From Candidatus Omnitrophota bacterium (GTDB lineage: Bacteria; Omnitrophota; Omnitrophia; Omnitrophales; Aquincolibacteriaceae), in NCBI GenBank assembly GCA_023247035.1, contig JAHFHG010000017.1:1-40300 (forward strand): a DNA stretch of 40,300 bases, read 5' to 3'. The notes under the pieces were generated by a model. The model did no database searches. It had not been told where the DNA came from and saw nothing but the letters and a program-made list of their open reading frames with translations. Each line of letters starts with the position of its first letter. The stretch's first letter is position 1. The position numbers were made by a program, and so were the translations under genes. Shown here one piece after another: positions 1-8,565 of the stretch.

Positions 1-31
1 CGCAATCCTAATTTCGTTGGGTAGAGAGCGC

Positions 32-574
32 TTACTGAACGGCCTTTTTATCCGCCGAAGGCTTTAACTTTTCGAAAGTTCTCTGATAAATTTCATAATC
101 ACTCTTGGAGAAGCAAACAAAAATGACCTTTTCGATTCCGCTCATTGTTTCAAGGCATTGCAGGACGGTCTTGAGGGCGATCTCGCAGGCGGATTCGATC
201 GGAAAACGGTAAGCGCCTGTGCTGATCGAAGGAAAGGCGATTGTCTTCGCACCGTTTTCCGAAGCCAGCTTTAAAGATTGGCGGTAACAATCGGCTAAAA
301 GCCCTGCCTCATTGCGGCCTCCGCCGTTCCAAACCGGGCCTACCGCATGAATGACAAATTTCGCTGACAAGCGGTAACCTTTGGTAATCCGTGCCTCACC
401 CGTCGGGCAGCCGCCTAAAGTCCGGCATTCCTGGAGAAGTTCAGGCCCGGCCGCGCGGTGAATCGCCCCGTCCACTCCCCCGCCTCCAAGGAGCGCCGTG
501 TTCGCGGCGTTGACAATCGCGTCAACCTTTTGCTGAGTAATGTCGCCTTGGATGATTTGGATTTTGTGTTTCAT
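32..574 (-). CDS. Macro domain protein (O-acetyl-ADP-ribose deacetylase-like)
   Basis: 180 aa [39 protein letters not shown] and [14 protein letters not shown] macro-domain motifs. Confidence 0.93.
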   Translation of the reverse strand: MKHKIQIIQGDITQQKVDAIVNAANTALLGGGGVDGAIHRAAGPELLQECRTLGGCPTGEARITKGYRLSAKFVIHAVGPVWNGGGRNEAGLLADCYRQSLKLASENGAKTIAFPSISTGAYRFPIESACEIALKTVLQCLETMSGIEKVIFVCFSKSDYEIYQRTFEKLKPSADKKAVQ

Positions 575-610
575 ATAATGGAATCTTTTCAGACGGAGAC
601 GATAGACCGT

Positions 611-1186
611 CTAAGGGCGTATAAACTCCTTCAGCATCTTCCTCACCAGCTTGCGCGGCAGCCCCATCACATTGGAATGAGAACCCGAGATCCGCCGGAC
701 AATCCGGGGGTTTTCCTGAATGGCGTAAGCGCCGGCCTTGTCAAAAGAATGCACGCGTTTCATATAATCCAAAATTTCAGCGTCGGAAAACTTGTGAAAA
801 ACGACCTTGGTTTTGGCAACTCCGGTCGCAATCCTTTTTGTCCTTTGATCCCAAAGCGCGGCGCCGGTATAAACCCAGTGCGTTTTCCCCGAAAGTGTTT
901 TCAGCATTTGAAAAGCTTCGCGATGATTCTTGGGCTTTCCAAAAATACGATGACAGCGCCACACGATCGTATCGGCCCCCAACACCAGCCCTTTACGAGG
1001 CGCGAGCGCCCGCTTGGCTTTGCCGACGGCGTGGCGCAAGGCCAATTCCTCCGGAGAAAGCCCGGGGATTTTTTCCTCGCGGTAAAGAGATTTCACCTGC
1101 CGGAAAGGGATCCGCATTTCCCGGAGGATCTCACAGCGCCGGGGCGAGGCTGAAGCAAGATAAAGGAATTGGAATTTTTTTGACAC
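611..1186 (-). CDS. maf: Maf-like nucleotide pyrophosphatase
   Basis: LASASPRRCEILREM N-terminal motif, GADTIV motif, SGKTHWVYTG. Confidence 0.92.
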   Translation of the reverse strand: MSKKFQFLYLASASPRRCEILREMRIPFRQVKSLYREEKIPGLSPEELALRHAVGKAKRALAPRKGLVLGADTIVWRCHRIFGKPKNHREAFQMLKTLSGKTHWVYTGAALWDQRTKRIATGVAKTKVVFHKFSDAEILDYMKRVHSFDKAGAYAIQENPRIVRRISGSHSNVMGLPRKLVRKMLKEFIRP

Positions 1187-1238
1187 GTGGTTCGCGCTTG
1201 ACCTCTATGAAGCCGTCATCTGCCTTCATTGTCATTTT

Positions 1239-1275
1239 AACCTGCGTCCGCCGAAGAACCAGCGGCGGACAGGTT
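1239..1275. repeat. Imperfect inverted repeat aacctgCgtccgccg-N9-cggcggacaggtt
   Basis: Arms pair with a single bulged base; lies between valS stop and maf start. Confidence 0.75.
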
Positions 1276-1346
1276 CAGATGCTGGGTTCCGGCTCGCGCT
1301 TCGCTTGGCCGGAGGACAACTTATAGTTCTTTTTTCTACCTTAGAA

Positions 1347-4106
1347 TTACGAGGCGCTCAAAAGTTCCAGCAATTCTTTTTGGGCCTGAAAAACTTTCTC
1401 GGCGGCCTCGAGTTTTTCTTTTTCCTTCTGAACGACTTCCTCCGGGGCGCTGCGGACAAACGCTTCGTTGGAGAGTTTCTTGGACAAAGATTCGATCCAT
1501 ATCTTCGTTTCCACAATTTTCTTTTCAATCCGCTCTTTTTCTTTGACGGGATCAATCACGCCTTCGATGAGGATAAAAACTTCCAAGTCCGGAAACGCAT
1601 TCACAATATAGAAAGGGCTTTTTTTAAAGCTTACACGGACGTCCGCTTCTTCCAGGCGCGCCAGGTTTTGAATTTCTTTTTTATATTCACTTAAAATATT
1701 GCGGATTTCGGCGCGCGGCGAAACTAAAACCGCTCTTAACGGCCGGCCGGGAGACAGCGCCAGCCGGGCCCGGATATCCCGGACTCCCGCGACGCTGGTC
1801 TGAAGCCACTGAATTGCCTCTTCGGCTTTTTGATCCTGAATCTTTTGATCATCCGGCCAACGGCTTATCATAATTGTTTCCGGCCAGGCAGAGTGGTCTT
1901 GGGCCGCGGCTTTGAGCTTTTGCCATATTTCTTCGGAGATAAAAGGCATAAACGGATGAAGCAGCCGGAGAATGCGTTCGAGAAGATAAAAAAGAACCTT
2001 TTGGGTATTTTCCCGCGCCACGGCGCCGGTTTGGAGAAAACTCGGCTTGGCCAGCTCGATAAACCAATCGCAGAAATCGTTCCACACAAAATGATAAAGA
2101 ACAGTCGCGGCCTGGCTCAGATTAAAATTGGAAATGAGCCCATTGATTTCTTGAGTCACTTGGCCGAGCCGGGAAAGAACCCAGCGGCAGGGCAAAGAAA
2201 GCGCGCTGCGGTCTAAGTCAAGCGCCGCCTTTCCTTGGGCGAAATCTTCTAAATTTATAAATGCGAACCGCGCGGCGTTCCAAATTTTATTGGTGAAGTT
2301 ACGGCCCACTTCGAATTTTTCGCGCGACAAATAAACGTCCTGCGCGCTCAGCATCACCATACTGAAACGAAGGGCGTCGGCGCCCATTTCGTCAATCACC
2401 TCAATTGGATCGATCGCGTTGCCTAAGGACTTGGACATTTTGAGGCCGCTTTGAGCGCGAACGGTTCCGTGAATATAAATCCGGCTGAAAGGGACTTCCC
2501 CCATAAATTCAAGGCCGGCCATAATCATTCGTGCCACCCAGAAGAAAATAATTTCAGGGGCCGTGATCAAATCTGAAGTGGGATAAAAATATTTTAAATC
2601 TTCAGTCTGGTTTGGCCAACCGAGAGTCGAAAACGGCCAGAGCCAGGAAGAAAACCAGGTGTCCAAAACATCGGGATCCTGTCTTAAATTTTTGGACCTA
2701 CACACAGGACACTGCTCGGGCGTTTGCCGGCTCACAATAGGTTTTTTACAATCCGGAAAACACAGTTTATCTCCTTCACAGTACCAAACCGGAATCTGAT
2801 GCCCCCACCAGATCTGCCTTGAAATGCACCAGTCGCGGATTTCTTCAAGCCAGTTCGTGTAAACCTTGGTCCAGCGGTCCGGATAAAATTTTGTCTTGCC
2901 CTGGCGGTGCGCAGTGAGCGCTTTTTCCGCAAGCGGTTTCATTTTCACAAACCACTGCTCGGAAAGATAAGGCTCGACCATTGTATTGCAGCGGTAGCAG
3001 TGGCCGACCGCGTGCGAGTGCGAATCGCGGCGGACGAAAAGGCCCTGGGCTTCAAGATCAGCCACGACTTTTTTTCTTGCTTCTAACCGGTCAAGACCTT
3101 GGTAGGATCCGCCCTTTTCATTTATCGTTCCGTCCGGATTCATCACATTAATCTGAGGAAGATTGTGCCGGCGGCCCATTTCAAAGTCGTTAGGGTCGTG
3201 AGCCGGAGTGACCTTGACCAAGCCTGTCCCGAATTCCGGATCCACGAACGGATCTGCAATAATGGGAATCAGGCGATTCATTAAAGGAAGGATTAATTTT
3301 TTTCCGATCAAGTGTTTATAACGCGGATCCTCAGGATGGACTGCGACGGCTGTGTCTCCGAGCATTGTTTCCGGGCGCGTGGTCGCAACGACAATGTGGT
3401 CCTCGCCGATTTTTTCGAGCGCGGATTTTTCAAATCCGGCGAGCTGAGGTTTGGCGAGTGGATATTTAATATGATAAAGGCCGCCTTGAATTTCTTTATG
3501 GGAGGATTCTTCATCGGAAAGCGCGGTCTGGCAGCGCGGGCACCAGTTAATAATGTAACTGCCTCGGTAAATAAGGCCGCGCTCATAAAGCGTGACAAAG
3601 GCCTCGCGGACGGCGCGTGAAAGCCCCTCGTCCATCGTGAATCTTTCGCGGGACCAATCACAGGAAGCGCCGAGCCGCCGGAGCTGGCGGGTGATCGTGC
3701 TGCCGTGTTCCTCTTTCCACTTCCAGACCTCTTCCAAAAATTTTTCGCGCCCGAGATCGCAGCGGGTTTTCTTTTCTTTGGCGAGCTTGCGCTCCACCAC
3801 ATTCTGCGTCGCAATGCCCGCGTGATCGACTCCCGGAATCCACAGCGCGTCCTTTCCCTTCATCCGCTGCCAGCGCGTTAAAATATCCTGAATGGAATTG
3901 TTGAGCGCGTGCCCCATATGCAGGATTCCCGTGACATTCGGCGGCGGGATTACAATCACGTACGGTCTTTTGTCATTCTGAGTGCGAAGTGCGAAGAATC
4001 TCGGATCGTCACTTTTCGGACGAAAATATCCCTTGGATTCCCACAAGGAATACCATTTGGATTCAATATCTTTTGAATTGTAGCGAGGGGTTAATTCTGA
4101 AGACAT
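1347..4106 (-). CDS. valS: Valyl-tRNA synthetase (start likely at MSSELTPRYN, 4106, rather than 4154)
   Basis: PPPNVTGILHMGHALN (HIGH) and KMSKSLGNAIDP (KMSKS) motifs; C-terminal coiled-coil arm. Confidence 0.97.
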   Translation of the reverse strand: MSSELTPRYNSKDIESKWYSLWESKGYFRPKSDDPRFFALRTQNDKRPYVIVIPPPNVTGILHMGHALNNSIQDILTRWQRMKGKDALWIPGVDHAGIATQNVVERKLAKEKKTRCDLGREKFLEEVWKWKEEHGSTITRQLRRLGASCDWSRERFTMDEGLSRAVREAFVTLYERGLIYRGSYIINWCPRCQTALSDEESSHKEIQGGLYHIKYPLAKPQLAGFEKSALEKIGEDHIVVATTRPETMLGDTAVAVHPEDPRYKHLIGKKLILPLMNRLIPIIADPFVDPEFGTGLVKVTPAHDPNDFEMGRRHNLPQINVMNPDGTINEKGGSYQGLDRLEARKKVVADLEAQGLFVRRDSHSHAVGHCYRCNTMVEPYLSEQWFVKMKPLAEKALTAHRQGKTKFYPDRWTKVYTNWLEEIRDWCISRQIWWGHQIPVWYCEGDKLCFPDCKKPIVSRQTPEQCPVCRSKNLRQDPDVLDTWFSSWLWPFSTLGWPNQTEDLKYFYPTSDLITAPEIIFFWVARMIMAGLEFMGEVPFSRIYIHGTVRAQSGLKMSKSLGNAIDPIEVIDEMGADALRFSMVMLSAQDVYLSREKFEVGRNFTNKIWNAARFAFINLEDFAQGKAALDLDRSALSLPCRWVLSRLGQVTQEINGLISNFNLSQAATVLYHFVWNDFCDWFIELAKPSFLQTGAVARENTQKVLFYLLERILRLLHPFMPFISEEIWQKLKAAAQDHSAWPETIMISRWPDDQKIQDQKAEEAIQWLQTSVAGVRDIRARLALSPGRPLRAVLVSPRAEIRNILSEYKKEIQNLARLEEADVRVSFKKSPFYIVNAFPDLEVFILIEGVIDPVKEKERIEKKIVETKIWIESLSKKLSNEAFVRSAPEEVVQKEKEKLEAAEKVFQAQKELLELLSAS
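3971..4005. repeat. Dispersed repeat (gtcattctgagtgcgaagtgcgaagaatctcgg) embedded in frame in valS
   Basis: Same type of sequence as the copies around 20436-20560; encodes the extra PRFFALRTQND segment just before VIVIPPPNVTG. Confidence 0.75.
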
Positions 4107-4286
4107 GGAACTGCGATTGGAACGTTGGATTTCCGCTTCTCTTCCTTCAAGCAAAATGAAAATAATCTATTTTTAACCCAGGGGGCGGATTCAAACGATT
4201 TTAATGCTTTGGATAAAGCTTTATTTTGCATTTTTATTTCAAATCCAAATATTTGGGATCATAAGTTAACTTCATTTGATCCTTTT

Positions 4287-5846
4287 TTACCCCTTCCAGA
4301 GTTTGTACTCGATTGCCTCGACAAGGGCCCGCCAGCTGGCCTCGACCACATTCTCGTGGACTCCGACCGTGGTCCAGGTTTTGTCTTGATCCTGGAATTC
4401 AATAAAGACCCGGACCTTGGCGGCCGTGCCGGCTTCGGAATTGACGACGCGGACCTTGTAATCGGTAAGATGAATCTGATCGATAACGGGATAAAAATTT
4501 CGAAGCGCCTGCCGCAGCGCGCTGTCCAGAGCATTGACCGGGCCGTCTCCTTCGGCGGCGACAAGTTCTTCTTTCCCCTTGGCCACAAGTTTGACCTCCG
4601 CAATCGAAGTGGGCCTCGCGTCGCCGATATTTTCCGCGCGGACAGCGGCTTTCTTGACCTCAAAAAACGGTTTGTATCTGCCCAAAAGTTTTTGGACCAG
4701 AAGCTCAAAACTCGCTTCGGCGGCCTCGAATTGGTACCCCTCATTTTCGAGACGCTGAATCTCAGAAAGAATTTTTCGAGTCTCGGGAGATTCCTTGGCC
4801 AAATCCAGTTGAAGCTCTTTGGCCTTCAGCATAATATTGGTTTTGCCTCCCAGCTCGGAAACCAGAAAACGCCTGTGATTGCCGATCAACCGCGGGTCCA
4901 TGTGCTCGTAAGTGCGGACGTTTTTCATCATCGCATTAATGTGGACGCCGCCTTTATGCGCGAAAGCGGAACGCCCGGTAAAGGGCTGATTGTTCTCAAG
5001 CGGCATATTGCAAATTTCCGCGACGTAGTGAGAAAGCGCCGTAAGCTCGCGGCTTTTTTTTCCGGGGAAACACGCGAGCCCCATTTTAAATTGAAGGATC
5101 GCAATGATGCTGACAAGGTTCGCGTTGCCGCACCGCTCGCCGTAGCCGTTGATCGTTCCCTGAATGAGCGCGCATCCTTCGCCCGCCGCCTGGATCGAAT
5201 TGGCCGCCGCAAGTTCAGCGTCATTGTGGCAGTGAATCCCGAGCGGGACCTTGACGGAACGTTTGACGCGCAGGATCGCGCGCCGGATTTCGTGAGGAAG
5301 CGTGCCGCCGTTGGTGTCGCACAGGGTAATGTTGTCCGCGCCGGCCTTCGCAGCCTGCTGCAGAGTTTTGACCGCGTATTCCGGATTTTCCTTAAATCCG
5401 TCAAAAAAGTGCTCCGCATCATAAATGACTTCAAGTTTTTTAGACTTGAAGTAATCCACGGTTTCATAAATCATCTGCAGATTTTCTTTCAAGGAGGTCC
5501 TAAAAACTTCCGTGACGTGAAAATCCCAGGATTTCCCGAAAATCGTGACGGCTTTCGTGCGCGCTTCAAGGAGCGCCTTCACATTCTGGTCCTCGCTGAC
5601 CTTGATATGCGCGCGGCGCGTCGCGCCGAACGCAACGACCTTGGCGCGGCGGATCCTCGCCTTTTTGATTTCCTTAAAAAAAGCCAGGTCCTTGGGGTTC
5701 GAGCCCGGCCAGCCTCCTTCAATATAATGAATGCCGAATTGGTCAAGGCGCTTGGCGATCAAAATTTTGTCGCGCAGAGACAGGCTGATCCCCTCCGATT
5801 GCGTGCCGTCTCGTAAGGTTGTATCGTAGAAAAGAATTTTTTTCAT
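4287..5846 (-). CDS. cimA: (R)-citramalate synthase
   Basis: FYDTTLRDGTQSEGISLSLRDKILIAKRLDQFGIHYIEGGWPGSNPKD; HMGL-like TIM barrel; HCHND motif; C-terminal regulatory domain. Confidence 0.94.
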   Translation of the reverse strand: MKKILFYDTTLRDGTQSEGISLSLRDKILIAKRLDQFGIHYIEGGWPGSNPKDLAFFKEIKKARIRRAKVVAFGATRRAHIKVSEDQNVKALLEARTKAVTIFGKSWDFHVTEVFRTSLKENLQMIYETVDYFKSKKLEVIYDAEHFFDGFKENPEYAVKTLQQAAKAGADNITLCDTNGGTLPHEIRRAILRVKRSVKVPLGIHCHNDAELAAANSIQAAGEGCALIQGTINGYGERCGNANLVSIIAILQFKMGLACFPGKKSRELTALSHYVAEICNMPLENNQPFTGRSAFAHKGGVHINAMMKNVRTYEHMDPRLIGNHRRFLVSELGGKTNIMLKAKELQLDLAKESPETRKILSEIQRLENEGYQFEAAEASFELLVQKLLGRYKPFFEVKKAAVRAENIGDARPTSIAEVKLVAKGKEELVAAEGDGPVNALDSALRQALRNFYPVIDQIHLTDYKVRVVNSEAGTAAKVRVFIEFQDQDKTWTTVGVHENVVEASWRALVEAIEYKLWKG

Positions 5847-5878
5847 TTTATGTTTTGTAATTGTATCCAGTGAGCGTT

Positions 5879-6010
5879 GTCATTGCGGGGAGCCCCCAAG
5901 GGACACGTGGCAATCTGACACAAAGTGTCATTCCCGAATGATTCTATCGGGAATCCAAGTCCTGGATTCCCGCTTCCGCGGGAATGACAAACTTGGTCGC
6001 TCGCAATGAC
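5879..6010. repeat. Nested palindromic repeat cluster: outer gtcattgcg...cgcaatgac enclosing gtcattccc...gggaatgac
   Basis: Outer arms 5879-5887 and 6002-6010; inner tgtcattcccg...ggattcccgcttccgcgggaatgaca. Confidence 0.8.
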
Positions 6011-6020
6011 GGACTTGCTA

Positions 6021-7259
6021 CTACCTTTTCTTTACCGAATTCTTCCCGAGCTTGAATTCCCTGTGGATCGCGCGGACCGCTTCCTTTCCTCTTTTGCCGT
6101 CGATCACGCAGGAAATTTTGATCTCGGAGGTGGAAATCATTTGGATATTAATCTTTTTGCGCGCCAGGGCCGCGAACATCCTGGCCGCAATGCCGGAATG
6201 CGACCTCATGCCTATTCCCACGACGCTGACTTTCGCGATATTTTCGTCGCAAACCACTTGTTGGGCTTGAAGTTCTCGGGCGGCTTTCTTGACAACGTGA
6301 AGGGCCCGCGCAAGTTCGTTTTTAAAGACCGTAAAGGAAATATCCGTAGTCTTGGTCTGCGTCTTGTTTTGAATAATCATATCAATATTAATATTGGCTT
6401 TGGCCAGCCGGGCGAAAATTTTTGCGGCGACGCCGGGCCGATCCGGAACCTGATAAATCGTCACCTTCGCTTCGTCCTCGGTCAGGGCCACGCCGCTTAC
6501 CGTAATGTCTTCCATTTTTTGGGTCTCCTTTGTAATCAAAGTGCCTTCTCCGTTGTGCATGGAGTTGCGCACATAAATCGGAACGTTGAACTTTTTGCCC
6601 ACCTCCACCGAGCGCGAGTGCATGACCTTGGCGCCGAGCGAGGCCAGCTCGAGGATCTCTTCGTAGCTGATTCGCTCAATCTTGCGCGCGTCCCGGACGA
6701 TGCGTGGATCCGCGGTAAAAACGCCGTCCACATCCGTGTAAATTTCACAGTGTCGCGCTTTGAGGGCCTTCGCCAGAGCAACGGCCGTAAGGTCCGAACC
6801 CCCGCGGCCGAGCGTCGTGATTTCTTCGGAATCGGTTTTGCCCTGAAAACCGGCCACAATCACGACGTAGCCTTCCTTCAATGCCTTTTGAATGCGCTCC
6901 GTGTTGATATCCAGGATCCGGGCCTTGGTGTGAAATTTATCGGTGATGATGCCGACTTGAGGGCCGGTAAAGGAAATCGCTTTGACGCCAAGCCGGTCAA
7001 CGGCGATCGCCAGCAGCGCGACGGAAACCTGCTCGCCCGTGGAAAGCAGCATATCCATTTCGCGCTCATTGGGTTCCTTCGCAATCTTGTGCGCCAGCTC
7101 AATCAGATCATCAGTGGTATCGCCTAAAGCCGACACCACAACGACAAGCCTGCAGCCTGCTTTCCTTGCCTTCACAATGCGCCGGGCAACGCGCTGGATG
7201 CGCCGCGCATTTGCGACCGAGGACCCGCCGTATTTTTGCACAATCAAAGGAATGCTCAT
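6021..7259 (-). CDS. lysC: Aspartate kinase
   Basis: VQKYGGSSVANARRIQRVA N-terminus, GRGGSDLTAVALA, two C-terminal ACT segments. Confidence 0.96.
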   Translation of the reverse strand: MSIPLIVQKYGGSSVANARRIQRVARRIVKARKAGCRLVVVVSALGDTTDDLIELAHKIAKEPNEREMDMLLSTGEQVSVALLAIAVDRLGVKAISFTGPQVGIITDKFHTKARILDINTERIQKALKEGYVVIVAGFQGKTDSEEITTLGRGGSDLTAVALAKALKARHCEIYTDVDGVFTADPRIVRDARKIERISYEEILELASLGAKVMHSRSVEVGKKFNVPIYVRNSMHNGEGTLITKETQKMEDITVSGVALTEDEAKVTIYQVPDRPGVAAKIFARLAKANINIDMIIQNKTQTKTTDISFTVFKNELARALHVVKKAARELQAQQVVCDENIAKVSVVGIGMRSHSGIAARMFAALARKKINIQMISTSEIKISCVIDGKRGKEAVRAIHREFKLGKNSVKKR

Positions 7260-7271
7260 GACCGGCCACTC

Positions 7272-8471
7272 TTAAGATTTGGAGATGAAAAACTTCAGGA
7301 GCTCCGCCCCCTTGTTCATCTTAAGGGACGAGGCCTTGGAGGCGGTCTCGGAAAATCGCTCGATATCATCGGGCATGATATTTTTTCCGGCAACCACGAA
7401 AGGGACAAAATCGCGGGTCTGTTTTTTTGTCTTCCAAGGAAAACTGTAGCAAGGAGTAATCAAAATCCGGACATCCTTATAAGACTCCATATAATCCTTG
7501 ACCTTCGAAAGGATAAAAAAATCAACGGCCTCGAGGAACGAAACCTTGGCCTTGCAATCTCCTTTTCGGGAAGCCTCGTCGCACTCGTCCAGATAAAGCC
7601 CCACGAAATCCTTTTCTGCCATCGAGCTTGAGATCATCTTGCCGATTTTTTCATACTTCGTTTGTTCGCTCTCCAAGGCCCCGTTGGTTTCGAAAACGCT
7701 TAATCCCGCAATCCGCCCGATCCCTTTGGCGTATTCGGCCTCGGCAAGCAGCGCGCCCGTCAGTCCGAAACGCTCGCTGAATTTTTCAAGCCGCGGCGGC
7801 CGGCCTTGCCCCCACAGCCAAATCATATTGGCGGGATTTTCTTTGAGGTCCACGCGAACCTGATTGATCTCGTGGTCCTGAAGCAGAAGTTTTGTATCGC
7901 ACATTAACTTTTTCAAGAGTTCCTCGCCCGGCCCCTTCGGCCAATAAGCTTCCAAACGCTCGCCCACAATCGTATCCGGAGAATTTGTTTTCGCAGAAAG
8001 CGCCTCAAATCCGTGGGCGTCTTTGATCACGGTAACGTGCCGGCACTCGGCGCCGGCAAAAAAGCGGATAAACTCATTGGCCACTTTTTTATTGAGGAAA
8101 TTGATAAGGGCTTTGGCTTCGCGCGTGGTGATCTTTCCGGCCGTAGGGTCCGCAAGGATCCCGTTGGCCTCGGTAATAAAATTCATCCGAAAGGCGATCT
8201 CGTTGTCCTCAAGTTTCAGTTCCAAATTCGCGGCCTCAAGCGGGCCGCGGCCCGTGTAAACCTTGTCGGCTTCGTAACCCAGAAGGTTCAAGAGCGCCGT
8301 ATCGGCGGAAGGTTCGAGCCGCTCTGCGGCAAGCTTGGCCTGCCCGACCTTGCCCATTTTCGCGAAAAAGTTCAGATGAGGGATCTTCGCCACCTCAAAC
8401 GGAGTTTTCCCTCCGAATTCTTCGGCGGGAGAATCTGCCGCCCCGGGAAGCGCAATCAATAAATATTTCAC
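7272..8471 (-). CDS. ApgM/phosphoglycerate-mutase-like protein (proposed homoserine kinase family in threonine operons), apparently lacking catalytic residues
   Basis: GGKTPFEVAKIPHLNFFAKMGKVG, VYTGRGPLEAANLEL, NPANMIWLWGQGRPP are family hallmarks; GTG start at 8471 (MKYLLIALPGAADSP) fits the family start better than TTG at 8480; located between thrC and lysC. Confidence 0.85.
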   Translation of the reverse strand: MKYLLIALPGAADSPAEEFGGKTPFEVAKIPHLNFFAKMGKVGQAKLAAERLEPSADTALLNLLGYEADKVYTGRGPLEAANLELKLEDNEIAFRMNFITEANGILADPTAGKITTREAKALINFLNKKVANEFIRFFAGAECRHVTVIKDAHGFEALSAKTNSPDTIVGERLEAYWPKGPGEELLKKLMCDTKLLLQDHEINQVRVDLKENPANMIWLWGQGRPPRLEKFSERFGLTGALLAEAEYAKGIGRIAGLSVFETNGALESEQTKYEKIGKMISSSMAEKDFVGLYLDECDEASRKGDCKAKVSFLEAVDFFILSKVKDYMESYKDVRILITPCYSFPWKTKKQTRDFVPFVVAGKNIMPDDIERFSETASKASSLKMNKGAELLKFFISKS

Positions 8472-8513
8472 AAGGAGCAACCTTTCTATTCAAGCTTTGG
8501 ATAGTTTTAGGAT

Positions 8514-8553
8514 TGTCATTCCCGCGTCCGCCAATAATCGGACGGAATGACAA
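8514..8553. repeat. Palindromic repeat ttgtcattcccgcgtccg-N8-cggacggaatgacaa
   Basis: Complementary arms in the thrC/apgM-like intergenic region. Confidence 0.75.
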
Positions 8554-8565
8554 TGGAAATACCTT

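Noticed and set aside
458-1153. 231-aa plus-strand ORF across the macro-domain and maf genes
   Set aside because: Overlaps two well-supported minus-strand genes and has no protein-family resemblance.
4255-4290. Dyad ggatcataagttaacttcatttgatcc near the cimA stop as a terminator
   Set aside because: Weak AT-rich stem without a convincing U-tract; not enough to call.
4125-5816. 563-aa plus-strand ORF antisense to cimA
   Set aside because: Composition is a shadow of the cimA coding strand; no domain motif and no independent start signals.
6006-7127. 373-aa plus-strand ORF antisense to lysC
   Set aside because: Shadow ORF of a clear aspartate kinase gene.
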